From contig NZ_JBFEFG010000281.1 of assembly GCF_040718835.1 (NCBI RefSeq), positions 620,001 to 684,000 of the forward strand: 64,000 nucleotides of DNA, in the 5' to 3' direction. The notes beneath the pieces were generated by a model. It did not search any database and was not told where the DNA came from. It worked only from the letters and a program-made list of their open reading frames with translations. Below are positions 9,253 through 18,093 of the stretch, in pieces. The position numbers and the translations under genes were made by a program. This DNA comes from Bremerella sp. JC817. Lineage in GTDB: Bacteria; Planctomycetota; Planctomycetia; Pirellulales; Pirellulaceae. Positions within the stretch are counted from its first letter, which is position 1; each line of letters starts with the position of its first letter.

Positions 9253-12234
9253 ATGGATTTAGAACGCGAACGAATACGAGCCGATCTCCGGGGTATCATC
9301 GCCGGCGAGATTCGCTGCGACGATACGTTCCTGGAACTGTATTCGACCGACGCCAGTATCTTCCAAGTGAAGCCGCTGGCCGTGGTACGTCCCCGTCGAA
9401 CATCCGATGTGGCCGCCACTGTCCAGTATGCGGCAGAGAATCAGATACCAATCCACGCTCGCGGCGCCGGCACCGGCATGGCGGGCGAATCGCTTGGTCG
9501 TGGAATCGTCATCGACTTCGCCCACTCGATGCGGCGCATTCTGGAAACGGGCGACGACTGGGTTCGGGTTCAGCCTGGGGTCGTGCTGGCGAATCTGAAT
9601 CGACACCTGGCCCAGCGGCATCGAATCTTCGGTCCCGATCCCGCCACGCGCAGCGTAACGACCATGGGCAGCGTGATCGCGCTCGATGCCTCTGGCAGTC
9701 ACTGGCCGCAGCATGGCTCGGCTCGCGATCATATCCTGGAACTGCAAGTCGTACTGGCCAGCGGCGAAGTGGTGACGCTCAAGCGAACCGATCTCGATCG
9801 CATCGCCCACATTCAATCGCCGGAACTGGTCCGCATTACGTCTGGCATCGCGGAACTCCTTTCGAGCAACGCCGACAAGATCCAAGGGCATCTGCCCAAG
9901 ACGTTCAACCAAGGAAGCGGCTACCGACTGTCTGGGGTGCTGGAACAGAACGAAGTCGACCTGTGCAAGATCCTGGCCGGGTCAGAAGGTAGTCTGGCGT
10001 TAGTCACCCAAGCCAAACTACGGACCAGCCCTCGCTCGAAGGCTCGCGGCCTGGTGTTGCTGTTCTTCGATCGCCTGGATAGTGCGGCCAAGTCAGCCGT
10101 GCAACTCTCGCAGTCAGGCATCAGTGCCTGCGATTTGCTTGATCGGCGAATCCTGGCGATCGCTCGCGAAACCGATCCGCGTTACTCGAATCTCATTCCC
10201 GAGAATACCGAGGCGATGCTGCTGGTCGAGTATTCCGGCGATACGCAAACGATCGTGCACGAAGAGCTGGAAAAGATCGCCGACCGCATCCGCAGACGTC
10301 GCCGACTTGCCTTCCATTCGCTGATCACCACGAGCCCAAAAGAAGTCGGTGTTTACTGGGAACTGGCACGGCGAATGACGCCGATTCTGTATCGCTTGAA
10401 AGGGAACACACGGCCCCTTCCTTTCATCGAAGACATGACCGTTCCGCCACCTCAGCTTCCAAGCTTTCTGTCGAAGATCCAGGACGTGATGAAGCGACAT
10501 GAAACGATCGCTTCGATCTTCGCCCATGCCGCCCACGGTAACCTGCATGTGCGTCCGCTGCTGAATCTGGCCGACCGCGCCGATCTGACCAAACTGGAAC
10601 GGATTGCCGACGAAATCTACGAAGAACTATTCCAGGTTGGTGGCTCGCTCAGCGGTGAGAGCGGCGACGGGATCAGTCGAACGCCCTATCTGCCTCGGCA
10701 ATATGGCCCGCTGTACGAACTGTTCGGTCGGGTCAAACGGCTGTTCGACCCCGTTGGGATTTTGAACCCGGGCAAGAAGGTGTTGGCGTCGACATTCTCG
10801 CCGATGGAACTGGTCCGTCGCGTGGAACGGGTTACACCAGTTGGCTCCGGCGACTTTCCTGGCGGCAGCGAAAGCGGAACAAGCAGCAGCAAGAATCAAT
10901 TCGAGCTACCGATCCTGACCTGGTCGCCCGAAGAAATGGCCACCGCCGCGCGAAGCTGCCATGGCTGCGGCCGCTGTCGAACATATGGCTCCGACACGCG
11001 GATGTGCCCGGTATTCCGGTTCGATTCGCGCGAAGATGCTTCACCGCGGGCCAAAGCGAACCTGCTACGGGGTGTCTTATCGGGGCAGCTTTCGCCGGAA
11101 AGTATCGACACCGAAGAGACCAAAGAGATACTCGATACCTGTTTCCATTGCCATCAATGCCGGATCGACTGCCCATCGAACGTCGATATTCCGGACATGG
11201 TCATGGAAATGAAGGCACGCAACGTCGAAGCGAACGGGCTCTCGCAAGATGGCTCGCTACAAGCCAAGATTCATCGCTGGGCCATGTGGGGAAATCGCTT
11301 TCCGCGAATCGCCAACTGGGCCTTAGGCAATCGCGCGATGCGTTGGCTGATGGAACGGATGATTGGTCTGGCCAAGCTCCGGAAGCTTCCGCGACTGGCC
11401 AATCGCAGCTTCATCAAACAAGCTGCCCGAAAAGGCCTGACGACCGCCACGCGTCGCAGTGGTCGGAAGGTGCTGTACTTCGTTGATCTATATGCGAACT
11501 TGTTCGACACCCAGTTGGCGCAATCCTTCGTCAACGTGCTGGATCACAATCGGATTGCGGTCTACGTCCATCCCAAGCAGCAAGTCAGCGGGATGACCGC
11601 CATCGCCCAGGGATCGCTGACGATGGCGGCTCGTTTGGCCCATAAGAACGTTCAAGCACTAGCCGAAGCGGTGCGACAAGGCTACACGATCGTCGCGACC
11701 GAGCCTTCCGCCGTGATGGCTTTGACACACGAATACCCGAACCTGCTCGATTCCGACGATGCGAAGATCGTGGCCGAGAACACCCGGGAAGCGTGCGAGT
11801 TCCTGTGGGATTTACACCATCATGGAGAACTGGAACTCGACTTGAAACCAGTGAACCTGACGGTCGGCTTCCACGTTCCTTGCCATTTGCGTGCCCTGCA
11901 TCAAGAGTCGTTCGGCCAGCGGATCTTACAACTGATCCCAGGCCTTTCCGTTCGCTCGATCGAGAAAGGTTGCTCAGGCATGGCGGGCACCTATGGCCTG
12001 ACGCGAACCAATTTCCGCAGCAGCCTACGTATCGGTTGGGACTTGATCGTCGCGATGCGAGCCAAACAAATTCAGATTGGATCGACCGAGTGCAGTGCCT
12101 GTAAAATGCAGATCGAACAAGCTGGCAACAAAGCGGTCGTGCATCCGATCAAGCTGCTGGCGAAGTCATATGGTGTGCTCGATCAGGACACCGACCTGTT
12201 CACTCCTTCCTCGCACGATTTGTTTGTTTCATGA
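9253..12234 (+). CDS. FAD-linked oxidase / Fe-S oxidoreductase fusion (D-2-hydroxyacid dehydrogenase-like)
   Basis: 993 residues. It resembles YdiJ/Dld-II-type proteins, which oxidise D-2-hydroxyacids such as D-lactate or D-2-hydroxyglutarate. Order of parts: FAD-binding PCMH domain (about 35-210, with PIHARGAGTGMAGES and MGSVIALDASGSHW), FAD-oxidase C-terminal domain (about 240-520, HAAHGNLHVRP, GESGDGI), then two ferredoxin-type cluster motifs near residues 570-645 (CHGCGRCRTYGSDTRMCP; CFHCHQCRIDCP). The C-terminal half is glycolate oxidase/heterodisulfide reductase-like, with cysteine-rich motifs HVPCHLRA, GCSGMAGTYG and STECSACKMQ. The stop overlaps the moaD start by 4 nt (ATGA), indicating translational coupling. 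The substrate cannot be read from the sequence. Confidence 0.88.
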   Translation: MDLERERIRADLRGIIAGEIRCDDTFLELYSTDASIFQVKPLAVVRPRRTSDVAATVQYAAENQIPIHARGAGTGMAGESLGRGIVIDFAHSMRRILETGDDWVRVQPGVVLANLNRHLAQRHRIFGPDPATRSVTTMGSVIALDASGSHWPQHGSARDHILELQVVLASGEVVTLKRTDLDRIAHIQSPELVRITSGIAELLSSNADKIQGHLPKTFNQGSGYRLSGVLEQNEVDLCKILAGSEGSLALVTQAKLRTSPRSKARGLVLLFFDRLDSAAKSAVQLSQSGISACDLLDRRILAIARETDPRYSNLIPENTEAMLLVEYSGDTQTIVHEELEKIADRIRRRRRLAFHSLITTSPKEVGVYWELARRMTPILYRLKGNTRPLPFIEDMTVPPPQLPSFLSKIQDVMKRHETIASIFAHAAHGNLHVRPLLNLADRADLTKLERIADEIYEELFQVGGSLSGESGDGISRTPYLPRQYGPLYELFGRVKRLFDPVGILNPGKKVLASTFSPMELVRRVERVTPVGSGDFPGGSESGTSSSKNQFELPILTWSPEEMATAARSCHGCGRCRTYGSDTRMCPVFRFDSREDASPRAKANLLRGVLSGQLSPESIDTEETKEILDTCFHCHQCRIDCPSNVDIPDMVMEMKARNVEANGLSQDGSLQAKIHRWAMWGNRFPRIANWALGNRAMRWLMERMIGLAKLRKLPRLANRSFIKQAARKGLTTATRRSGRKVLYFVDLYANLFDTQLAQSFVNVLDHNRIAVYVHPKQQVSGMTAIAQGSLTMAARLAHKNVQALAEAVRQGYTIVATEPSAVMALTHEYPNLLDSDDAKIVAENTREACEFLWDLHHHGELELDLKPVNLTVGFHVPCHLRALHQESFGQRILQLIPGLSVRSIEKGCSGMAGTYGLTRTNFRSSLRIGWDLIVAMRAKQIQIGSTECSACKMQIEQAGNKAVVHPIKLLAKSYGVLDQDTDLFTPSSHDLFVS

Positions 12235-12476
12235 ACGTACGTGTCAAACTATTCGCGCTGACGCAGGACCTGGCCGGTACGGATGAAGTTTCGCTCGAAC
12301 TGCCAGCAGACGCCACGGTAGCCGACGTTCGCTCAGGCCTCGCTACTTTGGTGCCGGCTTTAGAAGCGATTTTGGTAGGCTGTGCGTTTGCGGTGAACAA
12401 CGAATATGCCACGAACGACGCGCCGGTGAATGCCTCCGACGAAATTGCCTGCTTGCCGCCAGTCAGTGGCGGTTAG
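12231..12476 (+). CDS. moaD: Molybdopterin synthase small subunit (MoaD)
   Basis: 81 residues with a ubiquitin-like fold pattern and the required C-terminal Gly-Gly (CLPPVSGG), which is thiocarboxylated and donates sulfur to precursor Z. It starts inside the last codons of the oxidoreductase gene (ATGA overlap) and is followed by moaE after 58 nt. Length and C-terminus are typical of the family. Confidence 0.94.
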   Translation: MNVRVKLFALTQDLAGTDEVSLELPADATVADVRSGLATLVPALEAILVGCAFAVNNEYATNDAPVNASDEIACLPPVSGG

Positions 12477-12534
12477 TGAGCTTCACTTCCCATCGCTCGT
12501 CTCCTCGGAATCTTGTCGCGGAAGCAACTTTGCT

Positions 12535-12978
12535 ATGGTGGAACTTACCGACCAGCCCATCAACACCGATCAGATCACTGCTACGGTGACTTCACCCAAC
12601 TGTGGCGCGGTCGTGCTGTTTTTAGGAACGACGCGGCAATTTACCGACAGCCGCGAAACCGTCACGCTGAGCTATACCGCGTATGCACCGATGGCGCAAA
12701 GCCAGATGGAAAAGCTCGAAGCCCAGGCCAAAGCTCGCTGGCCGGTCGATGGCTGCGCGATGATTCATCGCCTCGGAGAAGTCCCCATCGGCGAAGCAAG
12801 TGTTGCCGTCGCCGTCTCGACACCACACCGTCGCGATGCCTTCGAGGCGGCAAGCTGGCTGATGGACCGTCTAAAAGAACTAGTTCCCGTCTGGAAAAAA
12901 GAGCATTGGGCAACTGGAGGGACCGATTGGGTCCACCCAGGACTAGTTCAGTCTTCGGAGGAGAATAGGCTACAATAG
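12535..12978 (+). CDS. moaE: Molybdopterin synthase large subunit (MoaE)
   Basis: 147 residues from the ATG at 12535 (MVELTDQPIN); an upstream in-frame ATG at 12430 would overlap moaD and is not needed. Forms the heterotetrameric MPT synthase with MoaD and adds the dithiolene sulfurs. Family features include GAVVLFLGTTR, the RLGEVPIGEASVAVAVSTPHR block, and the conserved lysines in VPVWKKEHW. moaA starts 4 nt downstream of the stop. Confidence 0.94.
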   Translation: MVELTDQPINTDQITATVTSPNCGAVVLFLGTTRQFTDSRETVTLSYTAYAPMAQSQMEKLEAQAKARWPVDGCAMIHRLGEVPIGEASVAVAVSTPHRRDAFEAASWLMDRLKELVPVWKKEHWATGGTDWVHPGLVQSSEENRLQ

Positions 12979-12982
12979 AACT

Positions 12983-13990
12983 ATGCCTATCGAACCTCAT
13001 TCACCGTTAATCGACACCTTTCAACGGGTGCATACCAGCCTGCGGATCAGCGTAACCGATCGCTGCAACATCCGCTGCTTCTATTGCATGCCGCTGGAAA
13101 ACGTGCGATTCAAGCCTCGTGACGAGCTGCTCTCGTTCGAGGAAATGGCACGCGTGGTTCGCGTTGCCGCCGGGCATGGGATCTCCAAAATTCGACTCAC
13201 CGGTGGCGAACCGCTCGTCAGGTCGAATCTGGCGGAATTAATTCGCCTGCTAAAGAACATCTCAGGGATCGATGAAGTTGCCCTGACGACCAATGGCATC
13301 CTTCTTCCCGACCAGGCCGCCGACCTGAAGAGAGCCGGCCTCGATCGTTTGAATGTCAGCCTCGACGCCTTAAGTGAAGCGATGTTCGAGCGGATCACGC
13401 GGCGGCAAGGTGTACAGAAAGTGCTCGACGGAATCGCCGCGGCCAAGCAAGCAGGCTTCCATGATATTCGCCTCAATGCGGTCGCGATCCGCGACTTGAC
13501 TGAGGGGGAAATTGTCCCGTTGGCCAAGTTTGCACGTGAAAACGATCTCCATTTACGCTTTATTGAATTCATGCCGCTGGATGCCGATCGGAACTGGGAC
13601 GCCAGCCAGGTCCTATCCGGCGAAGACCTTCGCGCGATTATTTCCCGCGATGTGGTCCCGCTCGTCGAAGCGAATCGAAGCGACGCCAGCCAGCCGGCGA
13701 CCGACTTTGCCTATGCCGATGGAAACCAGCGTGTCGGCTTCATCAACAGTGTGACTCATCCCTTCTGCGGAACTTGCAATCGATTGCGAATCACCGCGGA
13801 AGGACAATTTCGTAACTGCTTGTTTGGCACAACCGAATGGGATGCCCGACAGATTTTGCGAACCGGCGGCAGCGATGCAGACTTGTCGCAGCTATTGCAT
13901 GACTGCGTTGTCGCCAAAAAAGCCTCGCACGGAATCGACTCCCCCGAGTTTGTTCCTCCAGCGCGAGCCATGTATCAAATCGGGGGCTAA
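12983..13990 (+). CDS. moaA: GTP 3',8-cyclase (MoaA), radical SAM
   Basis: 335 residues. Catalyses the first step of molybdenum cofactor synthesis from GTP. The N-terminal radical-SAM cluster motif is C-x3-C-x2-C (CNIRCFYC), the SAM-binding motif is TGGEPLVR, and the C-terminal second cluster has C-x2-C-x13-C spacing (FCGTCNRL onward to RNC). The protein ends in Gly-Gly as active MoaA proteins do. It sits in moaD-moaE-moaA order; moaC, moeA and moeB are not in this window. Confidence 0.96.
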   Translation: MPIEPHSPLIDTFQRVHTSLRISVTDRCNIRCFYCMPLENVRFKPRDELLSFEEMARVVRVAAGHGISKIRLTGGEPLVRSNLAELIRLLKNISGIDEVALTTNGILLPDQAADLKRAGLDRLNVSLDALSEAMFERITRRQGVQKVLDGIAAAKQAGFHDIRLNAVAIRDLTEGEIVPLAKFARENDLHLRFIEFMPLDADRNWDASQVLSGEDLRAIISRDVVPLVEANRSDASQPATDFAYADGNQRVGFINSVTHPFCGTCNRLRITAEGQFRNCLFGTTEWDARQILRTGGSDADLSQLLHDCVVAKKASHGIDSPEFVPPARAMYQIGG

Positions 13991-14017
13991 AGCGACCACG
14001 ACCAGAAAGCTTGAATA

Positions 14018-15178
14018 GTGGCACGAGAACGAATCTATCTCGATAACGCAGCAACCAGTTGGCCTAAACCGGCCTGCGTGGTCGAGGCTGTGCAGCATCA
14101 TCTGACCGAACTCGGAGCGTGCGCCGGACGGAGCGGCTACCGCGAAGCGAACGAAGTCGAACGACTGATCGGCGATACCCGCAAACAGATCGCCTACCTG
14201 TTTGGTACCCATACCCAGGAACAAGTCGTCTTCGGCCAGAACGGCACCGATATGCTGAACCTGGCCCTGCATGGGCTCGTTCGCCGAGGCGATCATGTGA
14301 TTACGACTTCGCTGGAACACAACTCGGTGTTGCGGCCTTTGTCGTATATGAAGCAAACTCTCGAGATCGATATCACCTATCTCGATCCTGGCGAAGATGG
14401 TCGCATTGACCCGAATGCCGTCGGGGAAGCCATTCGTGACAATACTCGTCTGATCGCGATCACGCATGTCTCGAATGTCACCGGTGCCATTCAGCCAGTC
14501 GAAGAGATCTTTGCGATCGCTCGGGACCGCGGCGTGCGGATGCTGGTCGATGCGGCCCAGTCGGCCGGCCATCTCGATTTGAACCTGGCGGAAACACCGA
14601 TCGACCTCGTTGCTTTTCCGGGGCACAAAGGCCTGCTCGGTCCGCTGGGGACCGGTGCGATGTTGATTCAACCGGCCGTGTCAGACGAACTGCAAAGCCA
14701 GCGTCAGGGTGGCACCGGCACAAAGAGCGAGTCGGATCAACAACCCCTTGAAATGCCGACCAAGTTCGAAAGCGGCAACGCCAACGTGACCTGCCTGCTG
14801 GGTTTACGTGCTGGTGTGGAATACATTCGCGAACAGACAGTGACCGCACTGCATCGTCACACGATGCAAAACACCAGCCGCCTGATTGAAGGCATTCAGG
14901 GGCTGCGAGGCGTAAGGATCTTCGGCCCGCAAAACCTTGAACATCGCACCGGTGTCGTCAGCATCCAGGTCGAATCATTCGATCCGCACGAACTTGCCAC
15001 GGCGCTCGATTCTGCGTTTGGCGTTCAGTGCCGAGCAGGGCTACATTGTGCCCCTCTGACGCACCAGCACTTGGGAACAATTAGTTCGGGCGGTACGCTA
15101 AGGTTTAGCCTCGGCATTTTTAACACCGCTGACCAAATCGATCGAACTTTGGAAGCGATGCAGGCCATTCTGCGATAG
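14018..15178 (+). CDS. Cysteine desulfurase-family aminotransferase (class V)
   Basis: 386 residues from a GTG start 27 nt after moaA. PLP-dependent fold type I: the N-terminus is YLDNAATSWPKP, the PLP contact is DAAQSAGHLDLNL, the Schiff-base Lys is in FPGHKGLLGPLG, and the mobile-loop catalytic Cys is in CRAGLHCAPLTH. The last supports a sulfur-mobilising enzyme rather than a plain aminotransferase. The layout matches the SufS-like cysteine desulfurase family-protein group. Its position directly after moaD-moaE-moaA suggests that it may supply sulfur for MoaD thiocarboxylation; that link is inference. Confidence 0.88.
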   Translation: MARERIYLDNAATSWPKPACVVEAVQHHLTELGACAGRSGYREANEVERLIGDTRKQIAYLFGTHTQEQVVFGQNGTDMLNLALHGLVRRGDHVITTSLEHNSVLRPLSYMKQTLEIDITYLDPGEDGRIDPNAVGEAIRDNTRLIAITHVSNVTGAIQPVEEIFAIARDRGVRMLVDAAQSAGHLDLNLAETPIDLVAFPGHKGLLGPLGTGAMLIQPAVSDELQSQRQGGTGTKSESDQQPLEMPTKFESGNANVTCLLGLRAGVEYIREQTVTALHRHTMQNTSRLIEGIQGLRGVRIFGPQNLEHRTGVVSIQVESFDPHELATALDSAFGVQCRAGLHCAPLTHQHLGTISSGGTLRFSLGIFNTADQIDRTLEAMQAILR

Positions 15179-15205
15179 TCCATTCTCCGCGATAGCATTG
15201 AAGCC

Positions 15206-15634
15206 ATGAAAGAAAAACCAAACCAAGGACCGTGGTATCAAGATGGACTGCAATTTGAATGCAGTCAGTGCGGTGACTGCTGTACTGGCGGTCCCGGTTA
15301 CGTCTGGGTGAATGCCGCCGAGATCGAAGCCCTGGCCAAGTATGCAGATATGACCGTCGAACAATTCGAGTCCGTTTACGTTCGCGAAGTCGGATTACGA
15401 AAGAGTTTGAAGGAATACTCAACTGGAGACTGTGTTTTTCTCGATACCGAAAAGAGAGGTTGTACGGTTTATCCGGCACGACCCCGCCAATGCAAGACTT
15501 GGCCATTTTGGGACTCGAATATCAGAACGCCGGAAGATTGGCAGGCTACCTGCGACTTCTGCCCCGGCAGCGGTCAAGGGCGTCTCTATACGCTCGAAGA
15601 AATCGAAGACCGAGCGAGTCAGATCCGGATTTGA
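15206..15634 (+). CDS. YkgJ-family cysteine-cluster protein
   Basis: 142 residues. Eight or more cysteines lie in the family pattern: FECSQCGDCCTGG near the N-terminus, GDCVFLDTEKRGCTVY and PRQCKTWPFW in the middle, and CDFCPG towards the end. The family is annotated as a zinc- or iron-chelating domain of uncertain function. It begins 27 nt after the cysteine desulfurase gene, so it is probably the last gene of that operon. Confidence 0.85.
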   Translation: MKEKPNQGPWYQDGLQFECSQCGDCCTGGPGYVWVNAAEIEALAKYADMTVEQFESVYVREVGLRKSLKEYSTGDCVFLDTEKRGCTVYPARPRQCKTWPFWDSNIRTPEDWQATCDFCPGSGQGRLYTLEEIEDRASQIRI

Positions 15635-15673
15635 CGAAAATTCCGGTGAAACTGTCCTGATCGGTTGAAGATT

Positions 15674-15693
15674 TGCCGATTATTCCGCCGATA
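15674..15693 (+). promoter_or_regulatory. Bipartite motif TGCCGATTAT-N3-GCCGATA upstream of HU
   Basis: TGCCGATTAT (15674-15683), 3 nt, GCCGATA (15687-15693), with another CCGATTA just after. The same arrangement occurs at 32503-32522 before the Cys-rich lipoprotein gene. It lies in the 337-nt gap 15635-15971, which otherwise holds only the candidate HU promoter; I see no gene there. Possible regulator site or conserved leader element. Confidence 0.35.
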
Positions 15694-15872
15694 CCGATTA
15701 CACCGAGACCGGTATGTTCGAACAGCGAGGTTCCTTTACCCCGCTTTTCACCCGAACGAAGGGGCTCGGTAACCATGGATCTTTGAAAATTGGATAGTTC
15801 GGAGAAGCCTGCAAAAGGAGCATCGGTCCAGATGCTGGCGTCGCGTTAAATCTGCGCGGCTTCAGAAACATC

Positions 15873-15901
15873 TTGACTCTAGTGCTTGTGGCACTTACAC
15901 T
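15873..15901 (+). promoter_or_regulatory. Candidate promoter of the HU gene
   Basis: TTGACT (15873-15878), a 17-nt spacer and TACACT (15896-15901) fit a housekeeping promoter. The leader would be about 65 nt to the GTG at 15972. The position also argues against translation starting at the TTG within the -35 box. Confidence 0.45.
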
Positions 15902-15971
15902 TGGAGCAATTGCTGACGGAAGTTACGAAAACTTACGGCAACTTACTCTATCCTCGTGTGGGAGTCGCCTC

Positions 15972-16430
15972 GTGACCAAAAAAGAGATTGTGAAGACGAT
16001 TTCTGAAGAGATCGGGCTCACACAACTCAAGACGAAAGAAATCGTCCAGAAGACGTTCGATGCTATCGTCACTACCCTCGTAGAGGAGGGTCGTATCGAG
16101 TTGCGAAACTTCGGCGTTTTTGAGGTCAAGAAGCGAGCAGCCCGCAAGGCACGCAACCCTCGGACTGGGGCGAAAGTTGATGTCGACGAAAAGTACGTCG
16201 TCACTTTCAAGCCGGGAAAAGAGATGGAAGAACGGGTGCGACAGCTCGAAGAGAAGGACCGACAAGGTCGTCTCGAATCAGAGCAAGCCGCTTCGGCTCA
16301 GCCGCAGCAGCCCCCCTACTCTGCTCCTCAGCCACCTCAGTCGAATGATTCGCCTGGTTACCCAACGGCTTACCCTAGCCCGCCAAATCCGCCGACCTCT
16401 GGTCCTGGCGACTACGGCTCGCAAGGTTAA
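15972..16430 (+). CDS. HU/IHF-family DNA-binding protein with Pro/Gln-rich tail
   Basis: 152 residues from a GTG preceded by GGGAG at 15960-15964. The first 95 residues are a complete HU fold: [15 protein letters not shown], the [16 protein letters not shown] core, and the DNA-binding arm RKARNPRTG with its conserved proline. Beyond the usual end ([12 protein letters not shown]) there is an extension of about 55 residues, first charged, then rich in Pro, Gln, Ser and Tyr. Canonical HU is about 90 residues. A nucleoid-protein role is well supported; whether the tail is disordered or binds partners is unknown. An intergenic candidate promoter lies about 70 nt upstream. Confidence 0.92.
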   Translation: MTKKEIVKTISEEIGLTQLKTKEIVQKTFDAIVTTLVEEGRIELRNFGVFEVKKRAARKARNPRTGAKVDVDEKYVVTFKPGKEMEERVRQLEEKDRQGRLESEQAASAQPQQPPYSAPQPPQSNDSPGYPTAYPSPPNPPTSGPGDYGSQG

Positions 16431-16561
16431 ATCGCCACCAGCGAACAGGCTCTTAAGCAGACAGGTCTCTCCGAACTCTCCAAGATTCAAAGCCTTGGAC
16501 GATTGAGAACGAACGCAGTCGGTCAGGATGGCCGCTATATAAGTTTCACGGAGGAAATGAG

Positions 16562-16780
16562 ATGCGTAACTTCATCATCGCACTGCTGCTTGGCTTCGCA
16601 CTGATGGGCAACACCGGTTGCTTCCTGCCAATTTACTCGGCCGATCCGAGCACACGAACGACCGAATTGATCTACACGTCGGAAAACTTGCGGCACGTGC
16701 TGGAAGAATGGCAACGCATCTGGTTCCTCGACCAGCCTAGCCATCTGACCCCGTACCGTACCCATGGCGGCATTATCTAA
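16562..16780 (+). CDS. Small predicted lipoprotein (72 aa)
   Basis: 72 residues. A good ribosome binding site, GGAGGA (16550-16555), sits 6 nt before the ATG. The N-terminus is a lipoprotein-type signal (RNFIIALLLGFALMGNTGC), with Cys-20 as the likely lipidation site. The mature part is about 52 residues with SADPSTRTTELIYTSENL and a Trp-rich helix (EEWQRIWFLDQP). No known domain. It is followed by a strong terminator, so it is probably a monocistronic or last gene. Confidence 0.7.
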   Translation: MRNFIIALLLGFALMGNTGCFLPIYSADPSTRTTELIYTSENLRHVLEEWQRIWFLDQPSHLTPYRTHGGII

Positions 16781-16813
16781 CCACTGCCGCCCTGCTCCGA
16801 AACCGTGAAACGA

Positions 16814-16856
16814 GACACCATCAGGCTGTGTTTGCGCAGTCTGGTGGTGTCTTTTT
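16814..16856 (+). terminator. Rho-independent terminator
   Basis: A 15-bp stem with two G-U pairs (16814-16828 with 16837-16851), an 8-nt loop, then five Ts (16852-16856). It closes the small lipoprotein gene. The rest of the 232-nt gap to pyrD shows nothing further. Confidence 0.85.
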
Positions 16857-17012
16857 GCATGCGCCGAACGGTCTCCAGCAACGAATTGTCCAGTAGAAGG
16901 CCTCGCTTTTCGGCCCTCGTTGCGAGATCGTGTTTACCCCGATACGATTGGCTTAGCTTTTTGCGGCAAAATGGCCGCTTTTTGAACGCTTAACCTTTGC
17001 CAATCCAGACGC

Positions 17013-17930
17013 ATGCCTGTTGATCTTGCCGTAACGCTCGGGCGGCTTACCCTTCCCAATCCAATCCTGGTCGCCTCCGGAACCTTTGGCTATGCCAAGG
17101 AAATGGCCGGAATCGTTGACCTGGCTACATTGGGGGGCATCCTTCCTAAAACGATCACCAGCAGCCCACGCCCCGGCAACAAGCCATGGCGAACCCTCGA
17201 AACCACCGGGGGAATGCTCAATAGCATCGGTCTGGATAACGATGGCATCGACTATTTCATTGCCAACCACCTGCCTTATCTGGGCTCGCTTGGTTCGCCT
17301 TTGGTGGTCAGCATCGCCGGCAAGACAAAGGAAGACTTCGTCAGCATGGCCGCCCAACTGGGCGAGCACTCGCAGATCGCTGCGATCGAACTGAATATCT
17401 CTTGCCCGAATGTCAGTGGCGGTATCGACTTCGGAACCGATCCCGCGACCTGCGAAACGCTGGTCGCCGCTGTCCGGGCTGCGACTCCACACCCGATCAT
17501 CGCCAAGCTGACACCGAACGTGACCAGCATCGCCTCGGTCGCCAAGGCCGCCGAAGCTGGGGGCGCCGATGCCGTTTCGGCGATTAATACCGTCCAAGGG
17601 ATGGCGATCGACTGGAAACGCAAGAAACCGCTGCTCGGTAACGTGATCGGCGGGCTTTCCGGCCCCGCGATCAAGCCAATCGCCCTGCGATGCGTGTTCC
17701 AGATTGCCAAAGCGACGAAGGTGCCGATTATCGGTATCGGTGGCATCAGCAGCGTCGACGACGTGATGGAATTCCTGGTCGCTGGGGCGACGGCCGTGCA
17801 GATCGGCACCGCCAACTACTTCGATCCACCGCTCAGCGGTCGAATTGTGGGCCAATTGCCTGACGCGATTGCCTCGCTGGGAGTTTCCAGCGTCAAGGAA
17901 GTCGTCGGTAGCCTACAACTTCCTTCGTAA
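17013..17930 (+). CDS. pyrD: Dihydroorotate dehydrogenase, class 1 (catalytic subunit)
   Basis: 305 residues. Oxidises dihydroorotate to orotate in pyrimidine synthesis using FMN. The catalytic Cys, not Ser, is in [12 protein letters not shown], which marks a class 1 cytosolic enzyme. The N-terminus [12 protein letters not shown], the substrate-binding NSIGLDNDG, and the C-terminal FMN phosphate site [13 protein letters not shown] and [10 protein letters not shown] fit class 1B. Class 1B enzymes normally pair with PyrK, which is not next to it here. Same strand as its neighbours but with sizeable gaps, so likely its own transcript. Confidence 0.94.
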   Translation: MPVDLAVTLGRLTLPNPILVASGTFGYAKEMAGIVDLATLGGILPKTITSSPRPGNKPWRTLETTGGMLNSIGLDNDGIDYFIANHLPYLGSLGSPLVVSIAGKTKEDFVSMAAQLGEHSQIAAIELNISCPNVSGGIDFGTDPATCETLVAAVRAATPHPIIAKLTPNVTSIASVAKAAEAGGADAVSAINTVQGMAIDWKRKKPLLGNVIGGLSGPAIKPIALRCVFQIAKATKVPIIGIGGISSVDDVMEFLVAGATAVQIGTANYFDPPLSGRIVGQLPDAIASLGVSSVKEVVGSLQLPS

Positions 17931-18093
17931 GTTCAGCCGAGGCTAATCGCCTAGGTTTTCCTTTCGGTGATCTGCCCACGCATTGAACCCTTGTCATGCC
18001 GATCTTGTCCCCGGGGTGACAGTTCGCCTCGTCGTCCGTCATAATAACTAGCTGGTTTTGACTTCTTTTGACCCCGTAAACTGACGTAGATCC

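Noticed and set aside
15873..15971. Longer N-terminus for HU
   Set aside because: The TTG at 15873 coincides with a candidate -35 box, and the HU fold begins exactly at the GTG at 15972, which has its own ribosome binding site.
17937..17958. Possible terminator after pyrD
   Set aside because: CC-x-AGGC / GCCT-x-GG gives only six pairs with a mismatch before a four-T run; too weak to list.
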